Below are positions 1 to 13,085 of a DNA stretch of 55,000 nt, one piece after another. The stretch covers positions 1-55,000 of the forward strand of contig RPFO01000500.1 in the NCBI GenBank assembly GCA_009746045.1, written 5' to 3'. The stretch is from Mesostigma viride (taxonomy: Eukaryota; Streptophyta; Mesostigmatophyceae; Mesostigmatales; Mesostigmataceae). The notes under the pieces were generated by a model. The model saw nothing but the letters and a program-made list of their open reading frames with translations, was not told where the DNA came from and searched no databases. Within the stretch, counting starts at the first letter, position 1; every line of letters starts with the position of its first letter. Position numbers and translations under genes: made by a program.

Positions 1-3000
1 TGGGAGCCTGAATCCTCATCATTAAATACATAAATGCCACCATGTACGTAGACGGGCCATGATGACACCAATGGAGCCTGAATCCTCATCATAATTACAT
101 AAACATGCCAACCATGTACATACACGGGCAATTGATGACACCATGGGGGCCTGAATCCTCATCATTAAATACATAAATGCCAACCATGTACGTAGGCCAG
201 CCATGATGACACTATGGGAAGCCTGGAATCCTCATCATTAAATTTCATACATGCCAACAACACGTAGACGGGCCATAATGACACCACGGGAGCCTGAATC
301 CTCATCATTTATTATTGAGACATCCATGTACGTAGGCCAGCCATGATGACACCATGGAGCCTGAATCCTCATCATTTTTTTCTGAGACATCCATGTACGT
401 AGGCCAGCCATGATGACACCATGGGAGCCTGAATCCTCATCATTAAATACATACATGCCATCCATGTACGTAGACAGGCCATGATGACACCATGGGAGCC
501 TGAATCCTCATTCATTAATTACATAAATGCCAAACCATGTACGTAGACGGGCCATGATGACACCATGGGAGCCTGAATCCTCATCATTAATTACATACAT
601 GCCAACAATGTAGGTAGACAAGCCATGATGACACCATGGGAGCCTGAATCCTCATCATTTTTTTAATGAGACATCCATGTACATACGTAGGCCAGCCATG
701 ATGACACCATGGGAGCCTGAATCCTCATCATTTTTTTTCTTTGACATCCATGTACGTAGGCCAGCCATGATGACACCATGGAGCCCTGAATCCTCCTCAT
801 TAATTACATAAATGCCAACCAGGTACGTAGACAAGCCATGATGACCCCATGGGAGCCTGAATCCTCATCATTAATTACATAAATGCCATCCATGTACGTA
901 GACGGCCATGATGACACCATGGGAGCCTGAATCCTCATCATTAATTACATAAATGCCATCCATGTACGTAGACGGGCCATGATGACACCATGGGAGCCTG
1001 AATCCTCATCATTAATTAATAAATGCCATTCATGTACGTAGACGGGCCATGATGACACCATGGAGCCTGAATCCTCATCATTAAAAAAGTACATGCCATC
1101 CATGACGTAGCCAGCCATGATGACACCATGGGAGCCTAAATCCTCCTCATGAATTACATAAATGCCAACCATGTACGTAGACAAGCCATGATGACACCAT
1201 GGGAGCCTGAATCCTCATCATTAATTACATAAATGCCATCCATGTACGTACACAGGCGATGATGACACCATGGGAGCCTGAATCCTCATCATTTACTATT
1301 CCTTGACATCCATGTACGTAGACGGGCCATGATGACACCATGGGAGCCTGAATCCTCCTCATTAATTACATAAATGCCAACCAGGTACGTAGACAAAGCC
1401 ATGATGACACCATGGGAGCCTGAATCCTCATCATTAATTACATAAATGCCAACCATGTACGTAGACGGGCGATGATGACACCATGGGAGCCTGAATCCTC
1501 ATCATTTACTATTCCTTGACATCCATGTACGTAGACGGGCCATGATGACACCATGGAGCCTGAATCCTCCTCATTAATTACATAAATGCCAACCAGGTAC
1601 GTAGACAAGCCATGATGACACCATGGGAGCCTGAATCCTCATCATTAATTACAAAATGCCAACCATGTACGTAGACGGCCATGATGACACCATGGGAGCC
1701 TGAATCCTCCTCATTAATTACATAAATGCCAACCAGGTACGTAGAACAAGCCATGATGACACCATGGGAGCCTGAATCCTCATCATTAATTACATAAATG
1801 CCAACCATGTACGTAGACGGGCCATGATGACACCATGGGAGCCTGAATCCTCATCATTTTTTTTATGAGACATCCATGTACGTAGGCCAGCCATGATGAC
1901 ACCATGGAGCCTGAATCCTCATCATTAATTACATAAATGCCATCCATGTACGTACACAGGCGATGATGACACCATGGAGCCTGAATCCTCATCATTTACT
2001 ATTCCTTGACATCCATGTACGTAGACGGGCCATGATGACACCATGGGAGCCTGAATCCTCCTCATTAATTACATAAATGCAAACCAGGTACGTAGACAAG
2101 CCATGATGACACCATGGAGCCTGAATCCTCATCATTAATTACATAAATGCCATCCATGTACGTAGACGGGCCATGATGACACCATGGGAGCCTGAATCCT
2201 CATCATTAATTACATAAATGCCATCCATGTACGTAGACGGGCCATGATGACACCATGGGAGCTTGAATCCTCATCATTAATTACATAAATGCCATTCATG
2301 TACGTAGACGGGCCATGATGACACCATGGGAGCCTGAATCCTCATCATTAAAAAAGTACATGCCATCCATGTACGTAGGCCAGCCATGATGACACCATGG
2401 GAGCCTAAATCCTCCTCATGAATTACATAAATGCCAACCATGTACGTAGACAAGCCATGATGACACCATGGGAGCCTGAATCCTCATCATTAATTACATA
2501 AATGCCATCCATGTACGTACACAGGCGATGATGACACCATGGGAGCCTGAATCCTCATCATTTACTATTCCTTGACATCCATGTACGTAGACGGGCCATG
2601 ATGACACCATGGGAGCCTGAATCCTCCTCATTAATTACATAAATGCCAACCAGGTACGTAGACAAGCCATGATGACACCATGGGAGCCTGAATCCTCATC
2701 ATTAATTACATAAATGCCAACCATGTACGTAGACGGGCCATGATGACACCATGGGAGCCTGAATCCTCATCATTTTTTTTATGAGACATCCATGTACGTA
2801 GGCCAGCCATGATGACACCATGGGAGCCTGAATCCTCATCATTAATTACATAAATGCCATCCATGTACGTACACAGGCGATGATGACACCATGGGAGCCT
2901 GAATCCTCATCATTTACTATTCCTTGACATCCATGTACGTAGACGGGCCATGATGACACCATGGGAGCCTGAATCCTCCTCATTAATTACATAAATGCCA

Positions 3001-6000
3001 ACCAGGTACGTAGACAAGCCATGATGACACCATGGGAGCCTGAATCCTCATCATTAATTACATAAATGCCAACCATGTACGTAGACGGGCCATGATGACA
3101 CCATGGGAGCCTGAATCCTCATCATTTTTTTTATGAGACATCCATGTACGTAGGCCAGCCATGATGACACCATGGGAGCCTGAATCCTCGTCATTTTTTT
3201 TTCTTTGACATCCATGTACGTAGACGGGCCATGATGACACCATGGGAGCCTGAATCCTCATCATTAATTACATACATGCCAACAATGTAGGTAGACAAGC
3301 CATGATGACACCATGGGAGCCTGAATCCTCATCATTTTTTTAATGAGACATCCATGTACATACGTAGGCCAGCCATGATGACACCATGGGAGCCTGAATC
3401 CTCATCATTTTTTTTTCTTTGACATCCATGTACGTAGGCCAGCCATGATGACACCATGGGAGCCTGAATCCTCGTCATTTTTTTTCTTTGACATCCATGT
3501 ACGTAGACGGGCCATGATGACACCATGGGAGCCTGAATCCTCATCATTAATTACATACATGCCAACAATGTAGGTAGACGGGCCATGATGACACCATGGG
3601 AGCCTGAATCCTCATCATTTTTTAATGAGACATCCATGTACATACGTAGGCCAGCCATGATGACACCATGGGAGCCTGAATCCTCATCATTTTTTTTTCT
3701 TTGACATCCATGTACGTAGGCCAGCCATGATGACACCATGGGAGCCTGAATCCTCCTCATTAATTACATAAATGCCAACCAGGTACGTAGACAAGCCATG
3801 ATGACCCCATGGGAGCCTAAATCCTCATCATTAAATACATAAATGCCACCCATGTACGTAGACGGGCCATGATGACACCAATGGAGCCTGAATCCTCATC
3901 ATTAATTACATAAATGCCAACCATGTACATACACGGGCAATTATGACACCATGGGAGCCTGAATCCTCATCATTAAATACATAAATGCCAACCATGTACG
4001 TAGGCCAGCCATGATGACACTATGGGAGCCTGAATCCTCATCATTAATTTCATACATGCCAACAACACGTAGACGGGCCATAATGACACCACGGGAGCCT
4101 GAATCCTCATCATTTATTTTATGAGACATCCATGTACGTAGGCCAGCCATGATGACACCATGGGAGCCTGAATCCTCATCATTTTTTTCTGAGACATCCA
4201 TGTACGTAGGCCAGCCATGATGACACCATGGGAGCCTGAATCCTCATCATTAAATACATACATGCCATCCATGTACGTAGACAGGCCATGATGACACCAT
4301 GGGAGCCTGAATCCTCATCATTAATTACATAAATGCCAACCATGTACGTAGACGGGCCATGATGACACCATGGGAGCCTGAATCCTCATCATTAATTACA
4401 TACATGCCAACAATGTAGGTAGACAAGCCATGATGACACCATGGGAGCCTGAATCCTCATCATTTTTTTAATGAGACATCCATGTACATACGTAGGCCAG
4501 CCATGATGAAACCATGGGAGCCTGAATCCTCATCATTTTTTTTTCTTTGACATCCATGTACGTAGGCCAGCCATGATGACACCATGGGAGCCTGAATCCT
4601 CCTCATTAATTACATAAATGCCAACCAGGTACGTAGACAAGCCATGATGACCCCATGGGAGCCTGAATCCTCATCATTAATTACATAAATGCCATCCATG
4701 TACGTAGACGGGCCATGATGACACCATGGGAGCCTGAATCCTCCTCATTAATTACATACATGCCAACAATGTAGGTAGACAAGCCATGATGACACCATGG
4801 GAGCCTGAATCCTCATCATTAATTACATAAATGCCATTCATGTACGTAGACGGGCCATGATGACACCATGGGAGCCTGAATCCTCATCATTAAAAAAGTA
4901 CATGCCATCCATGTACGTAGGCCAGCCATGATGACACCATGGGAGCCTAAATCCTCCTCATGAATTACATAAATGCCAACCATGTACGTAGGCCAGCCAT
5001 GGAGACACCATGGGAGCCTGAATCCTCCTCATAAATTACATAAATGCCAACCATGTACGTAGACAAGCCATGATGACACCATGGGAGCCTGAATCCTCCT
5101 CATTAATTACATACATGCCAACAATGTAGGTAGACAAGCCATGATGACACCATGGGAGCCTGAATCCTCATCATTAATTACATAAATGCCATTCATGTAC
5201 GTAGACGGGCCATGATGACACCATGGGAGCCTGAATCCTCATCATTAAAAAAGTACATGCCATCCATGTACGTAGGCCAGCCATGATGACACCATGGGAG
5301 CCTAAATCCTCCTCATGAATTACATAAATGCCAACCATGTACGTAGGCCAGCCATGGAGACACCATGGGAGCCTGAATCCTCCTCATAAATTACATAAAT
5401 GCCATCCATGTACGTAGACAGGCCATGATGACACCATGGGAGCCTGAATCCTCATCATTAATTACATAAATGCCAACCATGTACGTAGACGGGCCATGAT
5501 GACACCATGGGAGCCTGAATCCTCATCATTAATTACATACATGCCAACAATGTAGGTAGACAAGCCATGATGACACCATGGGAGCCTGAATCCTCATCAT
5601 TTTTTTAATGAGACATCCATGTACATACGTAGGCCAGCCATGATGAAACCATGGGAGCCTGAATCCTCATCATTTTTTTTCTTTGACATCCATGTACGTA
5701 GGCCAGCCATGATGACACCATGGGAGCCTGAATCCTCCTCATTAATTACATAAATGCCAACCAGGTACGTAGACAAGCCATGATGACCCCATGGGAGCCT
5801 GAATCCTCATCATTAATTACATAAATGCCATCCATGTACGTAGACGGGCCATGATGACACCATGGGAGCCTGAATCCTCCTCATTAATTACATACATGCC
5901 AACAATGTAGGTAGACAAGCCATGATGACACCATGGGAGCCTGAATCCTCATCATTAATTACATAAATGCCATTCATGTACGTAGACGGGCCATGATGAC

Positions 6001-6203
6001 ACCATGGGAGCCTGAATCCTCATCATTAAAAAAGTACATGCCATCCATGTACGTAGGCCAGCCATGATGACACCATGGGAGCCTAAATCCTCCTCATGAA
6101 CTACATAAATGCCAACCATGTACGTAGGCCAGCCATGGAGACACCATGGGAGCCTGAATCCTCCTCATAAATTACATAAATGCCAACCATGTACGTAGAC
6201 AAG

Positions 6204-6305
6204 CCATGATGACACCATGGGAGCCTGAATCCTCATCATTAATTACATGGATGGCATTTATGTATTTAATGATGAGGATTCAGGCTCCCATGGTGTCATC
6301 ATGGC
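6204..6305. repeat. Head-to-head inversion junction of the satellite
   Basis: The left arm (6204-6241) and right arm (6268-6305) are perfect inverted copies of 38 bp. They run from CCATGATGACACC to CATCATTA and back. A 26-bp spacer built of unit-like sequence separates them. Left of this point every unit has one orientation, right of it the opposite. The layout fits a fold-back inverted duplication or a sister-chromatid breakage-fusion event. It could also be a misassembly of two opposite arrays. Confidence 0.85.
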
Positions 6306-6335
6306 TTGTCTACCTACATGGTTGGCATTTATGTA

Positions 6336-6676
6336 ACCTGAATCCTCTCATTAAAAAAATGAAGAGGATTCAGGCTCCATTGGTGTCATCATGGCTGGCC
6401 TACGTACATGGATGTCAAGGAATAGTAAATGATGAGGATTCAGGCTCCCATGGTGTCATCATGGCTTGTCTACGTACATGGTTGGCATTTATGTAATTAA
6501 TGAGGAGGATTCAGGCTCCCATGGTGTCTCCATGGCTGGCCTACGTACATGGATGGCATTTATGTATTTAATTATGAGGATTCAGGCTCCCATGGTGTCA
6601 TCATGGCCCGTCTACGTACATGGATGGCATTTATGTAACCTGAATCCTCTCATTAAGAAAATGAAGAGGATTCAGG
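6336..6676. repeat. Two small internal inverted micro-junctions in the right satellite arm
   Basis: At about 6336-6374 and again at about 6638-6676 a 16-17-nt fragment (CCTGAATCCTCTCATT) is in the wrong orientation. It is followed at once, after a short A-rich spacer, by its near-complement (AATGAAGAGGATTCAGG). Each pair could fold as a hairpin. The two events are about 302 bp apart and nearly identical, so one was probably copied with its surrounding units. Confidence 0.75.
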
Positions 6677-9600
6677 CTCCCATGGTGTCTCCATGGCCCG
6701 TCTACGTACATGAATGGCAAGTATGTAATTAATGATGAGGATTCAGGCTCCCATGGTGTCATCATGGCCCGTCTACGTACATGGATGGCATTTATGTAAT
6801 TAATGATGAGGATTCAGGCTCCCATGGTGTCATCATGGCCCGTCTACGTACATGGTTGGCATTTTGTGATTAATGATGAGGATTCAGGCTCCCATGGTGT
6901 CATCATGGCTGGCCTACGTACATGGATGTTTCATAAAAAAATGATGAGGATTCAGGCTCCCATGGTGTCATCATGGCCCGTCTACGTACATGGTTGGCAT
7001 TGATGTAATTAATGAAGAGGATTCAGGCTCCCATGGTGTCATCATGGCCCGTCTACGTACATGGATGTCAAAGAAAAAATGATGAGGATTCAGGCTCCCA
7101 TGGTGTCATCATGGCTGGCCTACGTACATGGATGTCTCATAAAAAAATGATGAGGATTCAGGCTCCCATGGTGTCATCATGGCCCGTCTACGTACATGGT
7201 TGGCATTTTGTAATTAATGATGAGGATTCAGGCTCCCATGGTGTCATCATGGCTGGCCTACGTACATGGATGTTTCATAAAAAAAATGATGAGGATTCAG
7301 GCTCCCATGGTGTCATCATGGCCCGTCTACGTACATGGTTGGCATTTATGTAATTAATGAGAGGATTCAGGCTCCCATGGTGTCATCATGGCCCGTCTAC
7401 GTACATGGATGTCAAGGAATAGTAAATGATGAGGATTCAGGCTCCCATGGTGTCATCATGGCTGTCTACGTACATGGTTGGCATTTATGTAATTAATGAT
7501 GAGGATTCAGGCTCCCATGGTGTCATCATGGCTGGCCTACGTACATGGATGTCAAGGAATAAAATGATGAGGATTCAGGCTCCCATGGTGTCATCATGGC
7601 GTCTACGTACATGGTTGGCATTATGTAATTAATGATGAGGATTCAGGCTCCCATGGTGTCATCATGGCTGGCCTACGTACATGGATGGCATTTATGTATT
7701 AATGATGAGGATTCAGGCTCCCATGGTGTCATCATGGCTGTACGTACATGGATGGCATGTATGTAATTAATGATGAGGATTCAGGCTCCCATGGTGTCAT
7801 CATGGCCTGTCTACGTACATGGATGTCAAAGAAAAAAATGATGAGGATTCAGGCTCCCATGGTGTCATCATGGCTGGCCTACGTATGTACATGGATGTTC
7901 ATTAAAAAAATGATGAGGATTCAGGCTCCCATGGTGTCATCATGGCGTCTACGTACATGTTGGCATGTATGTAATTAATGATGAGGATTCAGGCTCCCAT
8001 GGTGTCATCATGGCCCGTCTACGTACATGGATGTCAAGAAAAAAAATGATGAGGATTCAGGCTCCCATGGTGTCATCATGGCTGGCCTACGTACATGGAT
8101 GTCATAAAATGATGAGGATTCAGGCTCCCATGGTGTCATCATGGCCCGTCTACGTACATGGATGGCATTTATGTAATTAATGATGAGGATTCAGGCTCCC
8201 ATGGTGTCATCATGGCGTCTACGTACATGGTTGGCATTTATGTAATTAATGAGGAGGATTCAGGCTCCCATGGTGTCATCATGGCCCGTCTACGTACATG
8301 GATGTCAAGGAATAGTAAATGATGAGGATTCAGGCTCCCATGGTGTCATCATGGCCGTCTACGTACATGGATGGCATGTATGTATTAATGATGAGGATTC
8401 AGGCTCCCATGGTGTCATCATGGCTGGCCTACGTACATGGATGTCTCAGAAAAAAAATGATGAGGATTCAGGCTCCCATGGTGTCATCATGGCTGGCCTA
8501 CGTACATGGATGTCAAAGAAAAAATGATGAGGATTCAGGCTCCCATGGTGTCATTATGGCCCGTCTACGTGTTGTTGGCATGTATGAAATTAATGATGAG
8601 GATTCAGGCTCCCATGGTGTCATCATGGCTGGCCTACGTACATGGATGTCAAAGAAAAAAAAATGATGAGGATTCAGGCTCCCATGGTGTCATCATGGCT
8701 GGCCTACGTACATGGATGTCATAAAAAAATGATGAGGATTCAGGCTCCCATGGTGTCATCATGGCCCGTCTACGTACATGGTTGGCATTTATGTAATTAA
8801 TGATGAGGATTCAGGCTCCCATGGTGTCATCATGGCCCGTCTACGTACATGGTTGGCATTTATGTAATTAATGATGAGGATTCAGGCTCCCATGGTGTCA
8901 TCATGGCCCGTCTACGTACATGGATGTCAAGGAATAGTAAATGATGAGGATTCAGGCTCCCATGGTGTCATCATGGCCTGTCTACGTACATGGATGGCAT
9001 GTATGTATTTAATGATGAGGATTCAGGCTCCCATGGTGTCATCATGGCTGGCCTACGTACATGGATGTCTCAGAAAAAAAATGATGAGGATTCAGGCTCC
9101 CATGGTGTCATCATGGCTGGCCTACGTACATGGATGTCAAAGAAAAAAAAATGATCAGGATTCAGGCTCCCGTGGTGTCATTATGGCCCGTCTACGTGTT
9201 GTTGGCATGTATGAAATTAATGATGAGGATTCAGGCTCCCACAGTGTCATCATGGCTGGCCTACGTACATGGTTGGCATTTATGTAATTAATGATGAGGA
9301 TTCAGGCTCCCATGGTGTCATCATTGCCCGTGTATGTACATGGTTGGCATTTATGTAATTAATGATGAGGATTCAGGCTCCATTGGTGTCATCATGGCCC
9401 GTCTACGTACATGGGTGGCATTTATGTATTTAATGATGAGGATTCAGGCTCCCATGGGGTCATCATGGCTTGTCTACGTACATGGAGTCATATTGATTCA
9501 TGGAACAATGAGATACCATTCTTAATTGAAAATTGTTCTTGATACTTTCACATGCATGCCCGGAATCGTGAATTTGTGCGGGTTTCCATGATGACAATCC

Positions 9601-9756
9601 TCATTGAATTCTTGAGCACACAATATTGAGCAATTTAGGGGCACTTCGGCAATGTTGACCATTTTCATTCATGATAAAATTAACATTTAATGCAATAAAT
9701 ACATATTCCACTCATTTTAATAAACCATGCAAAAACTTTACAAGCACGCTCAAGCT

Positions 9757-10243
9757 AGGGGTGGGCTGGCATGCACGCGTGGGTGTGGGGGTGGGCTGGC
9801 ATGCATGCGTGGGTGTGGGGGGGGCTAGCCTGCATGCGTGGGTGTGTGGGGGGGCTGGCATGCATGCGTGGGTGTGTGTGGGGGGCTAGCATGCATGCGT
9901 GGGTGTGGGGGGGGCTGGCATGCATGCGTGGGTGTGTATGGGGGCTGGCATGCATGCGTGGGTGTGTGTGGGGGGCTAGCATGCATGCGTGGGTGTGTGG
10001 GGGGGCTGTCATGCATGCGTGGGTGTGGGGGGGGCTGGCATGAATGCGTGGGTGTGGGGGGGGCTAGCATGCATGCGTGGGTGTGGGGGTGGGCTAGCAT
10101 GCATGCGTGGGTGTGAGTGTGGGCTAGCATGCATGCGTGGGTGTGGGGGGGGCTAGCATGCATGCGTGGGTGTGGGGGGGCTAGCATGCATGCGTGGGTG
10201 TGGGGGTGGGCTAGCATGCATGCGTGGGTGTGGGGGGGGCTAG
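9757..10243. repeat. GT-rich minisatellite, ~30-33-bp unit
   Basis: About 15 units built on GCATGCATGCGTGGGTGTG plus a G-run. Length varies mainly in the G-run and in the GT dinucleotides. The alternating purine-pyrimidine stretch is of the kind that can adopt Z-DNA, and the G-run is a possible quadruplex block. Both strands are open in several frames only because the unit lacks stops, so no gene is called. Confidence 0.93.
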
Positions 10244-10460
10244 CACGCCCCACCCCTCCATCGGCACAGCCAGCCTTGTGAGTCTACCCTTAACAACAAG
10301 GCTGGTAGGACGACACGCCTGAGCAGCATATGTCATGCCTATCTCAGGCTAATAATGTGTGATTTTGTGCCAACAACCAAGTTGTTCCACCCAACAACAC
10401 ATTATAAACCCTCTTCCAAAATGCCCAACAAGCCGGACACGTGGAGGACCACACACGCAG

Positions 10461-10469
10461 TATATAAAG
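10461..10469 (+). promoter_or_regulatory. TATA-box-like motif
   Basis: TATATAAAG reads as a consensus TATA box on the plus strand. No convincing coding exon follows within a few hundred bases, so this is a motif match only. Confidence 0.2.
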
Positions 10470-11756
10470 AGAAAATAAGCTGACTTTTTATCCAGCCAAC
10501 CTGTGGCTAGCTGCTCTGGTTAGCATGACAAATGCTAACATTTACTCAGTGGGAAAGGTGTGAAGAGACCATTGGAACAGCCTACCTGACGCATGTGCCA
10601 CCAAAGCATTGTGTCCCGCAAAATGCACACTGCCTCCTTTCTAACAAGCACGAGCCGCTCTCTTTAGGAGACAGGTGCCAGCTCGTCAGTGTCTGGGGAA
10701 AATGATGCCGCTGCTTAGGAAGACCGCGTGAATTTCCTCGAACACAACTGTCTATAAAGCAAAAGAAATTTCAGAGAAGCATGGAAATAAAAGCATTACA
10801 CCTTCCCGACAGGTTGCGGGCCACGCGCTGCAGAAAGCCAGCCACGTCACAGACGAACTAGCTAAAAGACACCCAGGAATCCAGCGATGCAGCGCCAGGA
10901 ACCGCAACTTTCTGGCTGCATCTGGCCGGAAAAAAGGCAAAAAGCTTACGCTCAACGAGCTAAGAAAGCAGGAAAACGCAGCTTAAGACGTTTAACACAA
11001 GAACGTACCATAACGGGCATTTATTCGTGCCCAGGCGCACAAGAAAGTCCACCCTTTCATGGAGTGGTTGGGCAGTACGCATCGCGCAGGGCTAATGTTA
11101 TCTTACCGCAAAATGACGGGAAAGGTAAAGATAGCAGCGGGAATTTTTACGGCTTTAGAAACATCATTAAACTAGCTTTCCTTACGACCATCAAAACTGG
11201 CAACAATCGACAATCAACCCGGCAGGCATCCATTATACTTTATTCATCCCGACAGAAATTCAGGCCGGACCCCCCCTGCCGATGGCAAAGAAAAAAAGCC
11301 CGCGACATTATAGATCGCAACCATCCCGCCATAAATTAGAATCAGTAACTAATTTTCTCCAACAATCGAGCATTTCTGCTTTCCGCGTGCCAGATTTGTC
11401 ACGTTTCGTCTAAAGGCAGTCACCGCCATTAAATCAGCCGACATAGCTTTTGGGCCTCAATTTGCACCGAAATTTGGTCCGTACCGTCCAGCTCAGTCGG
11501 ATTATGTATGTGGATCGGCCGTGTTGGTTGCATACGCAGGTATATTAATTCTTGCATTCGCCCCGGACCTTCCCCAGGACAGGTCAGGATATAACAATAA
11601 TTCTTGCATTCGCCCCCGCCCTTTCCTATGGCCTGGTCAGGTTTGGGCGCGACGCCACTAGCGCGGCGCCCGCGACAGAGTGGCCAGGCTCGAGCACGTT
11701 TTCTGGATCCCAAGCACCGGATTGGACACTGTCCGAGGACTGGACAGGAATTGGCT

Positions 11757-11801
11757 GACCAATCGGATGCTTGCTCGTCGTCTCCAAAAACATATATAAA
11801 G
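11757..11801 (+). promoter_or_regulatory. CCAAT box followed by TATA box
   Basis: GACCAATCGG at 11757-11766 is followed about 25 bp later by ATATATAAAG. The order matches a RNA polymerase II core promoter with a CCAAT element upstream. No downstream coding exon is recognised, so the transcript it would drive is unknown. It could also belong to a mobile element. Confidence 0.3.
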
Positions 11802-12059
11802 AGCCAAATTGCGCGAACTACGCAATGATCCTTTAAGCAGCGTTACTCTGCCGAAATGTCAACCTAGGCCGGTCAAGTGACGCCGAGGTGTTCACCGATA
11901 GTTCAGGTCAGCCACAGCGCGCCTTCGAATGTAGGCACGGTCGCATTTTTTTTTAGGAAATGTAGAATTGTTGTCGACCAGCTACCAACGCCCGACCGGA
12001 CCCATAAAACGGAAACATCAAGGCGATGTGATGTAGGTGTGTCTGATATTCATTAATAC

Positions 12060-12236
12060 ACAGCGTCGTGAATATAATATATAATAATATTATATAATAT
12101 ACTATAATAAAAATATAATTTAATTTTATGTTAATTTTAATGTTATTTCATATAACATAATATAATATAATAATATATATATAATATAATATAATATTAT
12201 ATAAATAGTAAATAAAAAATTAAAATGTAAAAGAAA
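12060..12236. repeat. AT-only low-complexity island
   Basis: Almost 180 bp of TATAATATAATATT-type sequence with hardly any G or C, sharply bounded in an otherwise GC-rich region. It contains many short self-complementary TA stretches. It may be a decayed microsatellite or an easily unwound element. There is no coding content. Confidence 0.8.
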
Positions 12237-12529
12237 AATATCTACCTTATTGGTTTAATGTTCCTTTCCAGTTCAGCATAAGTACACTCTTGAGTGTGTG
12301 CAATGTTTGGTTATACGCCATTGTCTTAAAATAGCAACCAATGTAAACCTCCGTCCTAACCACATTTGGATACAATAAAGACATTGATGCCTGACACATA
12401 GCATTCATTGCTTGAAATACCATGCATATTTTGTGTCAATGTTCTGCAGACCACAGCTTCAAGTGGGCATACTTCGCTTTCCTCAATATAATGGCGACAT
12501 GGCATTTGGTGAAAGTGGTGAGTGCCATG

Positions 12530-13085
12530 AAGTTGCGCCGGCCGTCGTTATCCATGACGAACTGAATGGGTTTCGTGCAAATCAAGTTTTTTGTTTTGGT
12601 GTTCCAGTTGCGCCGGCCGGCGTTTCCAATGGTATCTTGCGCGCACTTGCAAAAGCTTGCACGCTTATCAACATTTTGTGTTGGTAAACATTTTATCACC
12701 TCTGGGATTTCCGCCTTCACTACCTGAGTTGCTTCTTTGTGGTTTTCAAATGCAACCGAGTTACGCCGGCCGTCGTTACTCATGACAAATTGTAGGGGTT
12801 TTGTGCAAATCACTTTTGTATGGTTTACATGCATCCAGTTGCGCCGGCCGGCGTTTCCAATGGTATCTTGCAGTTGCGCAATCAGGCCCCATTACCAAAA
12901 GTGTGTTTGTACATCTTTTTTACACCTGAAGGATTTCTGCCTGCATATCCTGAGTTGCTTCTTAATGGTTTTTAATTGCGCCCGAGTTACGCCGGCCGTC
13001 GTTATTAATGACAAACTGTATGTGTTTCATAAAATCACTTTTGTATGGTTTACATGTATCCAGTTGCGCCGGCCGGCGTTATTAA
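12530..13085 (+). repeat. ~226-bp tandem repeat (3 copies) with paired CGCCGGC cores
   Basis: Three tandem copies, each with two GC palindromic cores about 75 bp apart: GCCGGCCGTCGTT and GCCGGCCGGCGTT. The first cores start near 12537, 12765 and 12989, and the second near 12611, 12841 and 13066. Shared context between them includes TTTGTGCAAATCA and GGTTTACATG. The block ends directly against the transposase-like gene. The same core phrase appears inside both introns of that gene, so the array may be part of the element or of an intron-like repeat family. No protein is predicted. Confidence 0.85.

Larger units (their letters stand above)
1..9484. repeat. Satellite array of ~70-71-bp units with an orientation switch
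   Basis: Well over 100 units of about 70-71 bp fill this stretch and continue past the left edge. Each unit carries a near-constant core (GAGCCTGAATCCTCATCAT, then CCATGATGACACCATGG) and two variable blocks. One block is TTAATTACATAAATGCC, TTTACTATTCCTTGAC, a T-run plus CTTTGAC or ATGAGAC, or TTAAAAAAGTACATGCC. The other is GTAGGCCAGCC, GTAGACGGGCC, GTAGACAAGCC or GTACACAGGCG. Variants recur in fixed order, so higher-order repeats exist: 1-~900 resembles ~3823-~4720. From 1 to about 6241 the core reads one way, and from about 6268 onward it reads as the reverse complement. The array stops abruptly at about 9484. Many units lack stops, so long tandem-peptide frames open on the minus strand left of the switch and the plus strand right of it. 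I read these as by-products, not genes. A centromeric or subtelomeric role is possible but nothing here proves it. Confidence 0.95.
10249..12059. other. No recognisable gene; hairpin and promoter-like motifs only
   Basis: No open frame here resembles a known protein. The longest, at 10887-11339 (150 codons), has no recognisable domain, no splice context and no clear start context. A 9-bp inverted repeat (CCAGCCTTG / CAAGGCTGG, about 10267-10304) could form a hairpin. A short phrase around AATTCTTGCATTCGCCCC is duplicated near 11547 and 11600. Two TATA-type motifs are listed separately. The stretch may hold promoter or 5' exons of an unrecognised transcript, or a decayed mobile element. Confidence 0.4.

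Noticed and set aside
1-600. Telomeric end of a chromosome
   Set aside because: No TTTAGGG, TTTTAGGG or similar telomere repeat is present; the array is a longer-unit satellite.
1-9484. CRISPR-like alternation of constant and variable blocks
   Set aside because: Repeats are contiguous ~70-bp units with only a few recurring variant blocks rather than unique spacers, and the context is clearly eukaryotic with spliced genes.
1-9525. Dozens of overlapping frames encoding tandem peptides such as MMRIQAPMVSSWPVYVHGW
   Set aside because: They follow the 70-bp satellite unit exactly, change frame whenever a unit gains or loses a base, and switch strand where the array switches orientation. They are by-products of a stop-poor repeat.
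9755-10253. His/Pro/Thr- and Trp/Gly-rich frames on both strands
   Set aside because: Pure translations of the GT-rich minisatellite.
10887-11339. 150-codon plus-strand frame
   Set aside because: No domain, no splice or start context, and composition like the surrounding non-coding DNA.
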